A stretch of DNA of 64,000 nt from an uncultured Pontibacter sp. (GTDB lineage: Bacteria > Bacteroidota > Bacteroidia > Cytophagales > Hymenobacteraceae): assembly GCA_947499125.1 (NCBI GenBank), contig CANMMP010000002.1, positions 124,001 through 188,000 of the forward strand, in the 5' to 3' direction. Below are positions 52,360-61,790 of this stretch, piece after piece. A program made the translations under genes and the position numbers. Every line of letters starts with the position of its first letter. Within the stretch, counting starts at the first letter, position 1. A model generated the notes under the pieces. The model was not told the DNA's origin, ran no database searches, and was given only the letters and a program-made list of their open reading frames with translations.

Positions 52360-54279
52360 CTATATTTTGGTTGTAAAGACAGATTCGTTGCCGGCAATGT
52401 CTTTTACTTTCAGAATTACTTCTCCCGACAAAGGTACACTTTTATCGAGTTTTTCAGAGTAAATAAGCGCTTGTTTGTGCTCATATTTCATCAGGATCCA
52501 CTTGCCATCTACCCACGCATTAAACGACTGTATACCCGACAGGTCATCTCCGATCTTGAACCGGATCTGGGCCGGGCTTTTGCCTAACAGTTTTATAGTT
52601 GGGGCTTTGGTATCCTGCATCACTTTAAACTTGCCCATGTTGCGGGTCCAGAAGGTAATAGTATTGCCATCCCATTTACCGCCGGTGTAGCCACGGCCGC
52701 GGCCTGTTCCTAAAAAGTATACAGCTGCTTTGTTCTGGTCTATACCTGTTGTGTCAACCGTAAGGGTTACTTTAATGGCTTTGTGCAGGGGCGTAAAATA
52801 GTCTCCTATCGTAAACACTTCGTCTTCACGGGTTGTGTTAAAGTATAACGTATCGTACAACGATTCTTTCCCAAAATCTACTTCCGCAAAGGTATTTTTA
52901 TAGTTAACCTCCTCGGCTGGAGAGATCATTTTATAGTTGCTGAAACGCTGCACCAGGCCACAGAAACCAATAGAGTCCGGGATGCCTGCCCGAAGGTCGT
53001 ATAATGCTACCGAAGCCGACTCATCCATATAGCTTGGTACCAGGTGCAGGCGTTTCCCTCCCATAAATAGCTCTATGTTACGTGGGGTTTCGCTGGTGTC
53101 GGTTGCGCTTACTTTCAGCACGTTACCAAGTATAGCATAATCCATTTCGGGCTTTTTAACGCTTTTGGCCAATGTTTTAGTAAAGCCAGGTTTATGCCCT
53201 TTAACTGTAAAAGTAAGCGTAGAGGTGTTGTTATAAGAGTCGCGGGCTACTAACTGTACATTATAAGTAGAGTCGGGGAGCACTGTAAAGCGGCCTTTCT
53301 GCTCGTTTGTATTATACAATGGCAGGTCGTTTCCGTGATCTACAAACGCTTTCTGGAAAGTGCGCCCAAACCTGCGGTACATCAGGTAATTTATGTGCTG
53401 CGATACCTGGCGGGATATATCAAAAGGAACTTGCTCTATATAATGGTTATAGATCTGTTTGCCGTTTACATAAAGCGTTACTTCCTGGGTGCCGTTCTTG
53501 TTGGTGGCTCCGTCCAGGCGGTCGTTGGTTTGCAGTTCCATCCCGATGAGCCCGTAAGCCTGTACTGTATCGGCTATAGTATAGTTGTTTCCTGCTTTTT
53601 TCGGGCTGAACTCGGTGCGGCTAAACTCATTTTTAATGCGGGAATGTATGTTAAGCGGCTGTATGGCTATACTATAAATGTCCGGAGGAGTGGTATCGAT
53701 CACCTCTTTAAATTTGTAGCGCAAAGGGTTATACAGCCTGTCTTTTTCGTCGCGTATCTCGAAGTGCAGGTGTGGGCCACCCGAGCCGCCTGTGTTACCA
53801 GACAAACCAATAACAGTGCCCTGCTTTACCGGGAACTGGTCTTTCTCGAAGAATAGCTCCAGTTCGAAGGTTTGCTTTTCGTATTGCTTCTGCTTAATGT
53901 GGCTTGCCAGCGGTTCGCCAAATTGTTGCAGGTGCGCATAAGTAGTGGTAAGCCCATTTGGGTGCGTTATATAAATAATGTTGCCATACCCGTAAGTAGA
54001 CTGCTTTACCCTTGAAATATAGCCACCTGCAGCGGCATACACATTCAGTCCTTCGCGCTGGTCGGTTTTAATATCCAAACCGCCATGGAAGTGGTTAGAG
54101 CGTATCTCGCCCATCGTACCCGACAGGTAATTGCGTTCCCCGGGTTTTATCGGGAACAGGAAATAGCCGGGTGTGGGATTATATTGGGCTGCCAGGTCCA
54201 GAGTGGTGAAAACAGCAAGTATAAAAAGTGGGAATAGTTTATTTAACTTCAAAATCGAGCAGTTTTCTGTCTTCAACAT
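52360..54279 (-). CDS. M23 family peptidoglycan metalloendopeptidase, exported
   Basis: A 639-residue protein with a signal peptide (cleavage near Leu-Ala-Ala-Gln), an N-terminal M23 domain (about 40-190) with a canonical zinc site (NHFHGGLDIK, the helper His in TTYAHLQ, and GGPHLHFEI), and a long beta-rich C-terminal part. It should cut peptidoglycan peptides. The ATG at 54277-54279 overlaps the upstream FAH gene by 41 bases. A TTG at 54250-54252 would begin MKLNKLFPLFIL, a better signal peptide, and may be the true start. Confidence 0.87.
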   Translation of the reverse strand: MLKTENCSILKLNKLFPLFILAVFTTLDLAAQYNPTPGYFLFPIKPGERNYLSGTMGEIRSNHFHGGLDIKTDQREGLNVYAAAGGYISRVKQSTYGYGNIIYITHPNGLTTTYAHLQQFGEPLASHIKQKQYEKQTFELELFFEKDQFPVKQGTVIGLSGNTGGSGGPHLHFEIRDEKDRLYNPLRYKFKEVIDTTPPDIYSIAIQPLNIHSRIKNEFSRTEFSPKKAGNNYTIADTVQAYGLIGMELQTNDRLDGATNKNGTQEVTLYVNGKQIYNHYIEQVPFDISRQVSQHINYLMYRRFGRTFQKAFVDHGNDLPLYNTNEQKGRFTVLPDSTYNVQLVARDSYNNTSTLTFTVKGHKPGFTKTLAKSVKKPEMDYAILGNVLKVSATDTSETPRNIELFMGGKRLHLVPSYMDESASVALYDLRAGIPDSIGFCGLVQRFSNYKMISPAEEVNYKNTFAEVDFGKESLYDTLYFNTTREDEVFTIGDYFTPLHKAIKVTLTVDTTGIDQNKAAVYFLGTGRGRGYTGGKWDGNTITFWTRNMGKFKVMQDTKAPTIKLLGKSPAQIRFKIGDDLSGIQSFNAWVDGKWILMKYEHKQALIYSEKLDKSVPLSGEVILKVKDIAGNESVFTTKI

Positions 54280-54850
54280 AGCCTTCTAGTCTGTCTCCTA
54301 TTTTAACCGGGCCAACGCCCTCGGGTGTACCTGTAAATATAATGTCGCCTTTTTTAAGCGTAATAAACCTGGAAATGTATGTTATGATGTCATCGAAATC
54401 ATTCATCATCAGTTTAGAATTGCCCTGCTGTTTTGTTTCGCCATTCACATCCAGTTTAAAGCTGATGTTCTTCAGGTCCGGGAACTGGTCCAGCGCTACA
54501 AACTCCGATACCGGGGCAGAGCCATTAAACCCTTTGGCCAGCGTCCAGGGCAGGCCTTTTGCTTTGGCTTTGTTTTGAAGGTCGCGGGCAGTAAAATCTA
54601 TACCTAAACCAATGGCATCGTAATATTTATGGGCAAATTTTTTCTCGATGTTCTTGCCCTCTCGGCTGATGCGAAGTATAAGCTCTGCTTCGTGATGTAT
54701 GTCGTTGCTATAGTCGGGGTAATAAAAAGGCTCGTTGTTGCGAAGTATAGCGGTATCGGGTTTAAAGAAAATGACAGGTTCGTCGGGTACCTCGTTTTTT
54801 AATTCTGCAATGTGGTCGGCGTAATTCCGGCCTATGGCTAAAATTTTCAT
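54239..54850 (-). CDS. Fumarylacetoacetate hydrolase family protein
   Basis: A 203-residue enzyme of the FAH fold. AIGRNYADHI opens it, HHEAELILRI and GIDFTARDLQ carry the metal-binding acids, AKGFNGSAPVS follows, and IFTGTPEGVGPVKIGD closes the domain. Close relatives hydrolyse acylpyruvates or oxaloacetate-like diketo acids. It overlaps the start of the M23 gene, which suggests co-transcription without shared function. ATG 54848-54850. Confidence 0.9.
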   Translation of the reverse strand: MKILAIGRNYADHIAELKNEVPDEPVIFFKPDTAILRNNEPFYYPDYSNDIHHEAELILRISREGKNIEKKFAHKYYDAIGLGIDFTARDLQNKAKAKGLPWTLAKGFNGSAPVSEFVALDQFPDLKNISFKLDVNGETKQQGNSKLMMNDFDDIITYISRFITLKKGDIIFTGTPEGVGPVKIGDRLEGYVEDRKLLDFEVK

Positions 54851-55207
54851 GTAATCAGTTGTGGCTTGTAAGGGTTTTGTATTTCAAAAATAAGGTTTCT
54901 AACGGTTTGCACAGAAAAAAGTAGCAACTTTATTATGAATTGCGCTATAGTTGCCGGCCATATTAGCATAACGCCAATTTTATGCCTGTAAATAAGAAGT
55001 TTTATAGTACAACTATAGGCTATATCAGAAACGTATAATTGCACAGGTAATTGTCTTTTAGCAGGAATGCCTGATGCTCAGGGTATAACAGGTTGTTCGT
55101 TGCTTATATAGCAATTTCCTGATTTTTTTATGTTGATTACGTTGGCTATGTCTATTTTTGGTTCAAAATTTGAACTTGAATTTATCAGCCTTTAAAATTT
55201 TAAGACT
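54851..55207. other. 357-base divergent intergenic region
   Basis: It separates FAH (minus) from M48 (plus). It is AT-rich, with no reading frame worth keeping. A small TTGCT...AGCAA hairpin lies near 55099-55113, and the promoter-like block at 55133-55175 is listed separately. Nothing else is seen. Confidence 0.45.
55133..55175 (+). promoter_or_regulatory. Candidate promoter and palindromic operator of the M48 gene
   Basis: TTG (55133-55135), 17 bases, then TATTTTTG (55153-55160), a match to TAnnTTTG. Immediately after comes the perfect palindrome GTTCAAAATTTGAAC (55161-55175), which would cover the transcription start. This is a plausible repressor site. The spacing is two bases short of the usual 19. 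Confidence 0.4.
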
Positions 55208-56002
55208 ATGTATAAGAAAATAATTGCCTTTACTGCGGCAATACTCATGATGGTAGCCTGTACGACAGTGCCCATCACTGGCCGCCGACAACTTAACCTG
55301 GTATCTGATGCGCAGATGCAACAGATGAGCTACGATGCTTACGACCAGTTTCTGAAAGAAAACAAATTATCGAGAGACGCACAGGCTACGAGCATGGTAA
55401 AACGTGCCGGGCAGCGCATTCAACGTGCCGTAGAACAGTACATGGCTCAGAACAATATGTCAGCTGAGTTACAGGGCTTTCAGTGGGAATTTAACCTGAT
55501 AGAAGATGAGCAGGTGAACGCTTGGGCAATGGCTGGCGGAAAAACAGTAGTTTATACCGGAATTTTACCAATTGCGCAAAACGAAACAGGCCTTGCTGTC
55601 GTAATGGGGCATGAGATTGCCCACGCTATTGCTAAACATGGTAACGAACGTATGAGCTTGCAGTTGTCGCAGCAGTTTGGCGGACAAACGCTGGCTGCTT
55701 TGGCTGGCTCTCAGCCCGGTGTTGCTAACCAGTTACTAATGACTGCTTATGGTGTTGGTTCGGGTTTAGGCGTACTAAAGTATGGCCGTACCCAGGAAAC
55801 CGAAGCCGACCAGTTAGGCCTTATCTTTATGGCGATGGCTGGTTATAATCCCGAAGAAGCGATACCTTTCTGGCAGCGCATGGAAGCAAAAAGTGGCGGA
55901 CAAGCTCCACCAGAGTTTTTATCGACACACCCAAGTGGTAGTACACGCTTGAATAACCTTAAGAAGTTTATGCCACAGGCTAAAACATACTATAAAAAAT
56001 AA
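55208..56002 (+). CDS. M48 family metalloprotease lipoprotein
   Basis: A 264-residue predicted lipoprotein (lipobox MVAC, Cys18). PITGRRQLNLVS is the typical start of the bacterial M48 lipoprotein branch. The zinc motif HEIAH lies in VMGHEIAHAIAKHG, and the third ligand Glu in TQETEADQLG. The length matches LoiP/YcaL-like proteases that act on misfolded outer-membrane proteins. It is followed 19 bases later by another lipoprotein gene. Confidence 0.92.
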   Translation: MYKKIIAFTAAILMMVACTTVPITGRRQLNLVSDAQMQQMSYDAYDQFLKENKLSRDAQATSMVKRAGQRIQRAVEQYMAQNNMSAELQGFQWEFNLIEDEQVNAWAMAGGKTVVYTGILPIAQNETGLAVVMGHEIAHAIAKHGNERMSLQLSQQFGGQTLAALAGSQPGVANQLLMTAYGVGSGLGVLKYGRTQETEADQLGLIFMAMAGYNPEEAIPFWQRMEAKSGGQAPPEFLSTHPSGSTRLNNLKKFMPQAKTYYKK

Positions 56003-56021
56003 AGCCCTAATCTAACCTGAT

Positions 56022-56669
56022 ATGTACAAAACCACCCTTATGCGCATCTGGCAGGAGTTGCCTGCCGCAGCCCGTTTTATTGCCTTCTTCGGATTGATAC
56101 TGCTAATGGCTGGTGCCTGTACCCGTCGCGAGGCTTTCCCAGAAGAAAGTGAAGAGCCATCAGAAATGGCTGAATCTGACTCGGCAGCTTACGATGGTCA
56201 ACTTTTGGCGCAGGTGGTTTTTGATAGTATAGATTATATCGTTCCGCCGCAGGACCTGATGCAGCCTTTCATTAAAGAGTTTGGTGACGGCACTGTGGTG
56301 GATAAAGTAATGATCCGTAAAGTTCAGGAATCGAAGCAGGACAAACCCGGCTATTATTTAGTTGGGATGGGCATTCGGAATGGGTTTTACCGCGCAATGG
56401 CCCTGGAGCTTGATGTTTCTGCTGATAACAGCTTATACCTGAGCAGTTCGAGCAATAAGTTTATTTGTGGTGCTACCGCAGGTTGTAGTTTCTGTTACTT
56501 TATGTTTTCAGGCAACCAGATAACAGGCTGCGAATGCGAGAGCCGGGCACCAGGCAACTTGTGCGAGCAAAAAAGCAGCGAGACAAATACGATGTTGAAA
56601 GATGTAAGGCTCCGAAACTTACGAGAAGGCGAATCAAGGTATAAAGTACCATTAGGAACTTCAGAATAG
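56022..56669 (+). CDS. Cys-rich lipoprotein-like protein of unknown function
   Basis: A 215-residue protein whose signal has an unusually long N-terminus before the hydrophobic core and lipobox MAGAC (Cys33); a start at Met7 would shorten it. An acidic linker (about 39-52) is followed by a domain with six clustered Cys between about 148 and 186 (CGATAGCSFCYF, then CECES and LCEQK), suggesting disulfides or a metal site. No family is recognised. It is in an operon with the M48 protease and so may be its partner or substrate adaptor (inference). Confidence 0.7.
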   Translation: MYKTTLMRIWQELPAAARFIAFFGLILLMAGACTRREAFPEESEEPSEMAESDSAAYDGQLLAQVVFDSIDYIVPPQDLMQPFIKEFGDGTVVDKVMIRKVQESKQDKPGYYLVGMGIRNGFYRAMALELDVSADNSLYLSSSSNKFICGATAGCSFCYFMFSGNQITGCECESRAPGNLCEQKSSETNTMLKDVRLRNLREGESRYKVPLGTSE

Positions 56670-56673
56670 TATA

Positions 56674-56703
56674 ACAAAGGCTGTCAGTAATGGCAGCCTT
56701 TTG
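56674..56703 (+). terminator. Terminator of the M48 operon
   Basis: ACAAAGGCTG is mirrored by CAGCCTTTTGT with T-rich sequence after. Confidence 0.75.
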
Positions 56704-56806
56704 TTTTTATAGTTGCACTGATATGTACACTTTAGTTTTACAGTTATGTATCCTATAGTTTCCTCTGTTATCCCTTAACAAGCTTGGGTGTTATAGTTTC
56801 TTCTCT

Positions 56807-57586
56807 GTCATTTCGAGCGTTAGTCGAGAAATCTTATGTGTCTTATAGTTAAAAGACCTGACAGTGTGCACAGCTCCTGCGAGTCGAAGAACCCGAACTT
56901 GTTTCGGGACGTCTGATGTTCAATAGATTAAGCAGCTTTTAACTTAAACCAAGTTATACTTTCATAGCTACTTCTTATCCTGAGAGCTCTACTAACCTAT
57001 AGTTTTATAGTTGGCTTTATGCCCTCACGGCCGGGAGGCCTCGTCTTCGGGCATCGCGCTGCTTTCGCTTCCTTTGCTCCTGACGTCGCAATGCTTTCAG
57101 CACCGGAACCTCTCGAGGCGCTCAACCCAAAGACTGGAAAGTTTCGCATAGCCACCGCTACTCTATAGTTTAAACCAATTAGCTTCGATCTTTTCTCGTG
57201 GTTATAGTTCCGTAGGGACAGGTCGCGACCTGTCCGCTCATTAGGTTGTAACTATAAAACAAGAGGTTATGAATTGACAATGACAGAACTGTCCCCTTGA
57301 GGGGACTATAGGGGTGTTAATAAGCTAACTATAAAACTATAACAGCAATACTAGTAATGTCAGAATTCCCCGCCTTAGACAAGGAGGGGTTAGGGGTGGT
57401 TGGATAAACGGCAACTGTAAAACCAAAACTTCGACTGAAGCTGTTACCTGAGTTCCCCTCCTCGGTGGGGCAGGGGTGGGTTTATGCTATAGCCGACACT
57501 ATTCCAAGTTTGTCCCTGCCGGACCAGTTGAGTCAGGAGACTCAACACTACTTTAAGTCACGAGTCTGGAGACTCGCGCCAGCATT
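56807..57586 (+). repeat. Mosaic repeat island R4
   Basis: A TCATTTCGAGCG...CGAGAAATCT unit (56808-56837); CCCGAACTTGTTTCGGG (56892-56908); the core with CTCACGGCCGGGAGGCCTCG and GGCGCTCAACCCAAAGACTGG (57024-57139); the 20-base palindrome (57216-57235); CCCCTTGAGGGG with head TAGGGGTGT (57288-57317); CCCCGCC with head TAGGGGTGG (57366-57403); a CCCCTCCTCGGTGGGG unit (57453-57480); and finally AGTCAGGAGACT and CACGAGTCTGGAGACTCGCG stem-loops to 57586. No gene is seen in 56670-57664. Confidence 0.85.
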
Positions 57587-57664
57587 ACGTAGCCAAACAA
57601 AAGCCCTTCCACCAACTAAATGACGAGAGAGCTTTCTCAGAAATATCATCAAACTATAAACACC

Positions 57665-58477
57665 TTACGACACACTACTCTGCATGCTGCGCAGCCTGAT
57701 GCGTGTCAGTATCTTCTTCGTATACAGCGGGAAATCGCCTTTCATCATCCAGTCATAGTAAGTGGGCTCGCGCTGCAGCACTTCTTCAACTATAGCATTC
57801 TTGTGTTTACCGAAGTTAAAGACTTCCTGACCAGCGTTATTATAGGTAATGCGTCCGGCCAGATCGGCTGTTTTCTGGAATGTGAACTTGTGCAGTTGCG
57901 CCATATCATTCTGTACCGGGAACTCTTCAATACCTTCCGCAATCTCGATAGGTGTATTCTGGTAGCGGTCCAGTTGGGCCATTAAAATGTGGTAGGTGGC
58001 TACAGTGTCGGCCTCGGCGCTGTGGGCGTTTTCCAGGGTCTTGTCGCAGTAATATTTGTAAGCGGCGGATAAGGTGCGCTGCTCCATCATATGGAAAATA
58101 CGGCAGGCATCCACCACATTGCGGTTATCTAGGTCAAAGTCAATATTGGCACGTAGAAACTCCTCGGCCAGCAACGGAATATCAAAACGAATCAGGTTGT
58201 AGCCACCCAGGTCGCAGCCTTTCATGAACTCGTCCAGGTTTTTGGCAACCTGCGCAAAAGTAGGGCAGTCCTTTACGTCCTCATCGTAAATCTTGTGTAT
58301 CAAACTCGACTCCAGCGGTATCGGAATGGTCGGGTTGATCTTACGGGTTTTCAGGATCTCTTCACCGTCAGGCATTACTTTCAGCACACTTATCTCTACT
58401 ATGCGGTCTTTGCTGATGTCGGTGCCTGTAGTTTCAAGGTCGAAGAATACGATGGGGCGTTTCAGGTTCAGTTTCAT
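57665..58477 (-). CDS. DnaQ-type 3'-5' exonuclease
   Basis: A 270-residue DEDDh exonuclease. D13 and E15 lie in FFDLETTGTD, the third Asp in NLIRFDIPLL, and the His/Asp pair in AHSAEADTVATY. A C-terminal ~75-residue extension with GKHKNAIVEEVLQREPTYYDWM is the small zinc-free domain common in this branch. It removes 3' nucleotides from DNA or RNA. It follows the Mpl-type gene by four bases. ATG 58475-58477. Confidence 0.9.
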   Translation of the reverse strand: MKLNLKRPIVFFDLETTGTDISKDRIVEISVLKVMPDGEEILKTRKINPTIPIPLESSLIHKIYDEDVKDCPTFAQVAKNLDEFMKGCDLGGYNLIRFDIPLLAEEFLRANIDFDLDNRNVVDACRIFHMMEQRTLSAAYKYYCDKTLENAHSAEADTVATYHILMAQLDRYQNTPIEIAEGIEEFPVQNDMAQLHKFTFQKTADLAGRITYNNAGQEVFNFGKHKNAIVEEVLQREPTYYDWMMKGDFPLYTKKILTRIRLRSMQSSVS

Positions 58478-58481
58478 AAAA

Positions 58482-59867
58482 TTATGCTTTCAGAACCGCC
58501 TTTGTCAGCGCCTCCATGTTAATGTTATTATAGTTGCCCGAGCTCATAAGTAGCAGGTTGGCGTTCTGCCAGTTATAGTTCAGCAGGTGTTGTTGCAGCG
58601 CTTCAGAGTCGGTAAATACTTTCAGGTTTGGGTTCTTAAAAGCAGCTTTCAACTCATCTTCCGAAAGCATTTGCATACGCTTGTGCTCTATAGTTTTCGG
58701 GTTGAAGTAAACAATAGCTTCGTCTGCCTTATCCAGCGCACCGGCATACTGCGGTATAAAGTCTTTGTTCAAGCTACTGAAAGTGTGAAGTTCCAGAGCG
58801 GCTACCAGCTGGCGCTGCGGGTATTGTGCTTTAACGGCTTCAGTAGTGGCTTTTACTTTAGATGGGGCATGGGCAAAGTCACGGAAAATAACCGTTGTAT
58901 CTGTTTCACCCATTTTCTCCAGGCGCTTGGCGGCACCTTTAAAGGTTTTCAAAGCTTCGTAAAAGTCATGCGCTTTTACGCCAACTTTCTTACACACTTC
59001 TTTGGCTGCGTTAATATTGCGAAGGTTGTGTTCGCCAAACAGCTGTATCTCTATATCGCCGTCTTTTTTAGTATGCAGTATAGTTCTGCCGTTTTTTATA
59101 GTATGGTCGTGCACGCCATAACCGATATAGTTTATGTCAGCCGGGTTGCGAGGAACTGCTACAAGTTGCACCTGCTCGTCATCTTTTGTGTAGATCAGTG
59201 TTCCGGCTTTTGGCGTCATCTCTGCAAAAATGCGGAACTGGTCGCGGTACATGTCCGGGTCCGGGAATACATTGATGTGGTCCCAGCTGATGCCGCTGAT
59301 TACAGCAATATGGTGATGGTATAAATGGAATTTCGGAACACGTTTGATCGGATCAGAAAGGTATTCGTCGCCTTCAATTATGATGATAGGGGCATCTTCG
59401 GTCAGTTTCACCATGCGGTTAAAACCTTCGATCTGTGCGCCAACAGCGTAATCGAACTTGCGGCCCAGTGTTTTGAGCACATGCATAATGATGGACGTGA
59501 TAGACGTTTTGCCGTGACTTCCACCAATTACAATGCGCTGCTTGTCTTTGCTCTGCTCGTAAATAAACTCAGGGAAAGAATAGATTGGCAACCCAAGCTC
59601 CTGTGCTTTTAATAACTCAGGGTTATCAGGGCGGGCATGCATCCCTAAAATAACGGCATCTATAGTTGAGTCCAGCTTCTTCGGAAACCAGCCTTCCTGG
59701 TCAGGCAATAAGCCAGCCGCAGCCAGTCTGCTTTTGGCAGGTTCAAATATCTCGTCATCTGATCCCGTGACATTCAGGCCTTTATCGTGCAGGGCCAGTG
59801 CCAGGTTGTGCATGATGCTTCCGCCCGTAGCAATCAGGTGGATGCGTTGTAATTCCTTCTTCTCCAT
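58482..59867 (-). CDS. mpl: Mur ligase of the Mpl type (muropeptide recycling)
   Basis: A 461-residue three-domain Mur ligase. IHLIATGGSIMHNLALALHDKG is the N-terminal UDP-binding motif of the MurC/Mpl branch, IGGSHGKTSITS the ATP loop, and FRDFAHAPSKVKATTEAVK the C-terminal hallmark in which Mpl has HAPSK. It joins UDP-MurNAc to the recovered tripeptide L-Ala-D-Glu-diaminopimelate. The ATG at 59865-59867 gives the family-length N-terminus; a TTG at 59888 would add seven residues. It is in an operon with the exonuclease gene. Confidence 0.87.
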   Translation of the reverse strand: MEKKELQRIHLIATGGSIMHNLALALHDKGLNVTGSDDEIFEPAKSRLAAAGLLPDQEGWFPKKLDSTIDAVILGMHARPDNPELLKAQELGLPIYSFPEFIYEQSKDKQRIVIGGSHGKTSITSIIMHVLKTLGRKFDYAVGAQIEGFNRMVKLTEDAPIIIIEGDEYLSDPIKRVPKFHLYHHHIAVISGISWDHINVFPDPDMYRDQFRIFAEMTPKAGTLIYTKDDEQVQLVAVPRNPADINYIGYGVHDHTIKNGRTILHTKKDGDIEIQLFGEHNLRNINAAKEVCKKVGVKAHDFYEALKTFKGAAKRLEKMGETDTTVIFRDFAHAPSKVKATTEAVKAQYPQRQLVAALELHTFSSLNKDFIPQYAGALDKADEAIVYFNPKTIEHKRMQMLSEDELKAAFKNPNLKVFTDSEALQQHLLNYNWQNANLLLMSSGNYNNINMEALTKAVLKA

Positions 59868-60064
59868 ATCGAGCAAATAATGTTGCAATCAGACAAAGTT
59901 AGAAGACCTGAGCTAATAAAAAATAGCTATACTGTAATATGTGGATATTTTGTGGAAAGGTATATGGAAATCTTCTTATCTTGTTGAAATCACCGTGTAA
60001 AACTGTTGAAAGGTGCGTGAGCAATTTTTAACAACTATTTTCCTGCGGTGGCTATATAAGAAGC

Positions 60065-60083
60065 TATATTTGTGGTATGGAGG
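60065..60083 (+). promoter_or_regulatory. dnaB -7 element and Shine-Dalgarno
   Basis: TATATTTG (60065-60072) matches TAnnTTTG and predicts transcription from about 60079. GGAGG (60079-60083) stands eight bases before the ATG at 60092. The first ATG at 60077 would then precede the transcript, so 60092 is favoured as the start. The -33 region has only TTTTCCTG, a weak match. Confidence 0.5.
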
Positions 60084-60091
60084 AAATGCAA

Positions 60092-61654
60092 ATGAACACA
60101 CGCCCGGTAGGTCAACGCAACGGATGGCAGAAGAAACCGACTGCCGTATCGGAGCTTGGCAAAAAGCCGCCGCAGGCGTTAGATCTGGAAGAGGCCGTGT
60201 TAGGCGCTCTGATGTTGGAAAAAGATGCGCTAACCACTGTAATCGATATTCTGCGTCCGCAGAGCTTTTACAAAGAGGCACATCAACGAATTTTTAAAGC
60301 AATACTGGCCCTGTTCGATAAGTCGGAGCCGATAGATATATTAACTGTTACGCACGAACTACGTGAGCTGGGCGAACTGGAACTGGCAGGCGGTGCGTAT
60401 TACGTAACACAGCTTACCACCCGCGTTAACTCTGCGGCCAACATCGAGTACCACGCGCGTATCATCACCGAAAACTCCATTAAGCGCGACCTAATCTCTA
60501 TTTCTTCGGAAGTACTGTCGAGCGCGTTTGAAGATACTACCGACGTTTTTGAGCTTTTGGATAAAACCGAAGCCAAACTATACGAAGTATCCGAATCAAA
60601 CATCCGTAAGAATTTCGACGACATGCGCTCGTTGATGCACGCGGCTATTAAAGAACTTGAAGAAAAACGTAAGCAAGACGACGGCCTTACAGGTGTACCA
60701 ACCGGCTTAACTGCCCTGGACCGTGTAACATCGGGCTGGCAGAAATCTGACCTTATCATCCTAGCGGCTCGTCCGGCGATGGGTAAAACAGCTTTCGTAC
60801 TTTCGTGCATGCGAAATGCAGCTGTTGATTTCAAAAAAGGTGTTGCGATTTTCTCGCTAGAGATGTCGTCGCTACAGCTGGTTAACCGTCTTATTTCTTC
60901 CGAAGCCGAGCTTGATTCTGAAAAGATAAAGAAAGGTAGTCTGGAAGATTATGAGTGGGCGCAGCTGAACCATAAGATATCTAAACTGACTGAAGCACCT
61001 ATCTTTATTGATGATACGCCAGGCCTTTCCATTCGTGAGCTCCGTACCAAGTGCCGCCGACTGAAAGCGCAGTTCGATATACAGATGATCATTATAGACT
61101 ACCTGCAGTTGATGAGCGGTAACGCAGACGGCAAGGGTGGTGGTAACCGTGAACAGGAGATCGCGTCGATATCGCGGGCACTTAAGATGCTGGCCAAGGA
61201 ACTTAACGTTCCGGTTATCGCGTTGTCGCAGCTTAGCCGTGCCGTGGAAACACGTGGTGGCGATAAACGACCACAGCTATCCGACCTTCGTGAATCTGGT
61301 TCGATTGAGCAGGATGCCGACATGGTTTGCTTTCTGTACCGCCCTGAATATTACGGTATCACAGAAGACGAAATGGGTAACCCGACAGCCGGCGTGGGTG
61401 AGGTAATTATAGCTAAGCACCGTAACGGCTCGCTGGAGAACGTGCAGTTGAAGTTTATTGGTAAGTACACAAAGTTTACTAACTTAGACGGAGATTTTGG
61501 TGGCGATGGGTTCAATACCTTCAATGCTTTGCCAAACAGTACGTTTGATGCGGAAACACCAGGATCTATTCGTTTAGGCAGCCGCATGAATGATGGTGAC
61601 AAAGGAGCAGGTGGTTTCCCTGCATCGGGTTTTGATGAAGAACCGCCATTTTAA
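60092..61654 (+). CDS. dnaB: Replicative DNA helicase
   Basis: A 520-residue DnaB-type hexameric helicase (525 if started at ATG 60077). The N-terminal helical domain begins at ALDLEEAVLGALM. The RecA-like domain has Walker A ARPAMGKTAF, Walker B MIIIDYLQLM, the H4-type LSQLSRAVE and RPQLSDLRESGSIEQDAD, and YRPEYYG. It unwinds DNA at the fork. No intein is present. The C-terminal tail is Gly-rich and acidic, as usual. The start is discussed under the promoter entry. Confidence 0.95.
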   Translation: MNTRPVGQRNGWQKKPTAVSELGKKPPQALDLEEAVLGALMLEKDALTTVIDILRPQSFYKEAHQRIFKAILALFDKSEPIDILTVTHELRELGELELAGGAYYVTQLTTRVNSAANIEYHARIITENSIKRDLISISSEVLSSAFEDTTDVFELLDKTEAKLYEVSESNIRKNFDDMRSLMHAAIKELEEKRKQDDGLTGVPTGLTALDRVTSGWQKSDLIILAARPAMGKTAFVLSCMRNAAVDFKKGVAIFSLEMSSLQLVNRLISSEAELDSEKIKKGSLEDYEWAQLNHKISKLTEAPIFIDDTPGLSIRELRTKCRRLKAQFDIQMIIIDYLQLMSGNADGKGGGNREQEIASISRALKMLAKELNVPVIALSQLSRAVETRGGDKRPQLSDLRESGSIEQDADMVCFLYRPEYYGITEDEMGNPTAGVGEVIIAKHRNGSLENVQLKFIGKYTKFTNLDGDFGGDGFNTFNALPNSTFDAETPGSIRLGSRMNDGDKGAGGFPASGFDEEPPF

Positions 61655-61729
61655 GTAAGACAATATACAACTAGTGTTTGCGTTTAAGCAACATTGGTTA
61701 AAGTATAATGATATAGCCAAAGGTAGATT

Positions 61730-61763
61730 AGCCGCTGTGCCAAAAGCCAGCGGCTTTTCTGTT
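61730..61763 (+). terminator. Terminator of dnaB
   Basis: AGCCGCTG is mirrored by CAGCGGCT, followed by a T-rich tail. Confidence 0.75.
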
Positions 61764-61790
61764 TTTAAGAGGTTTTATAGTTTCTCTATT

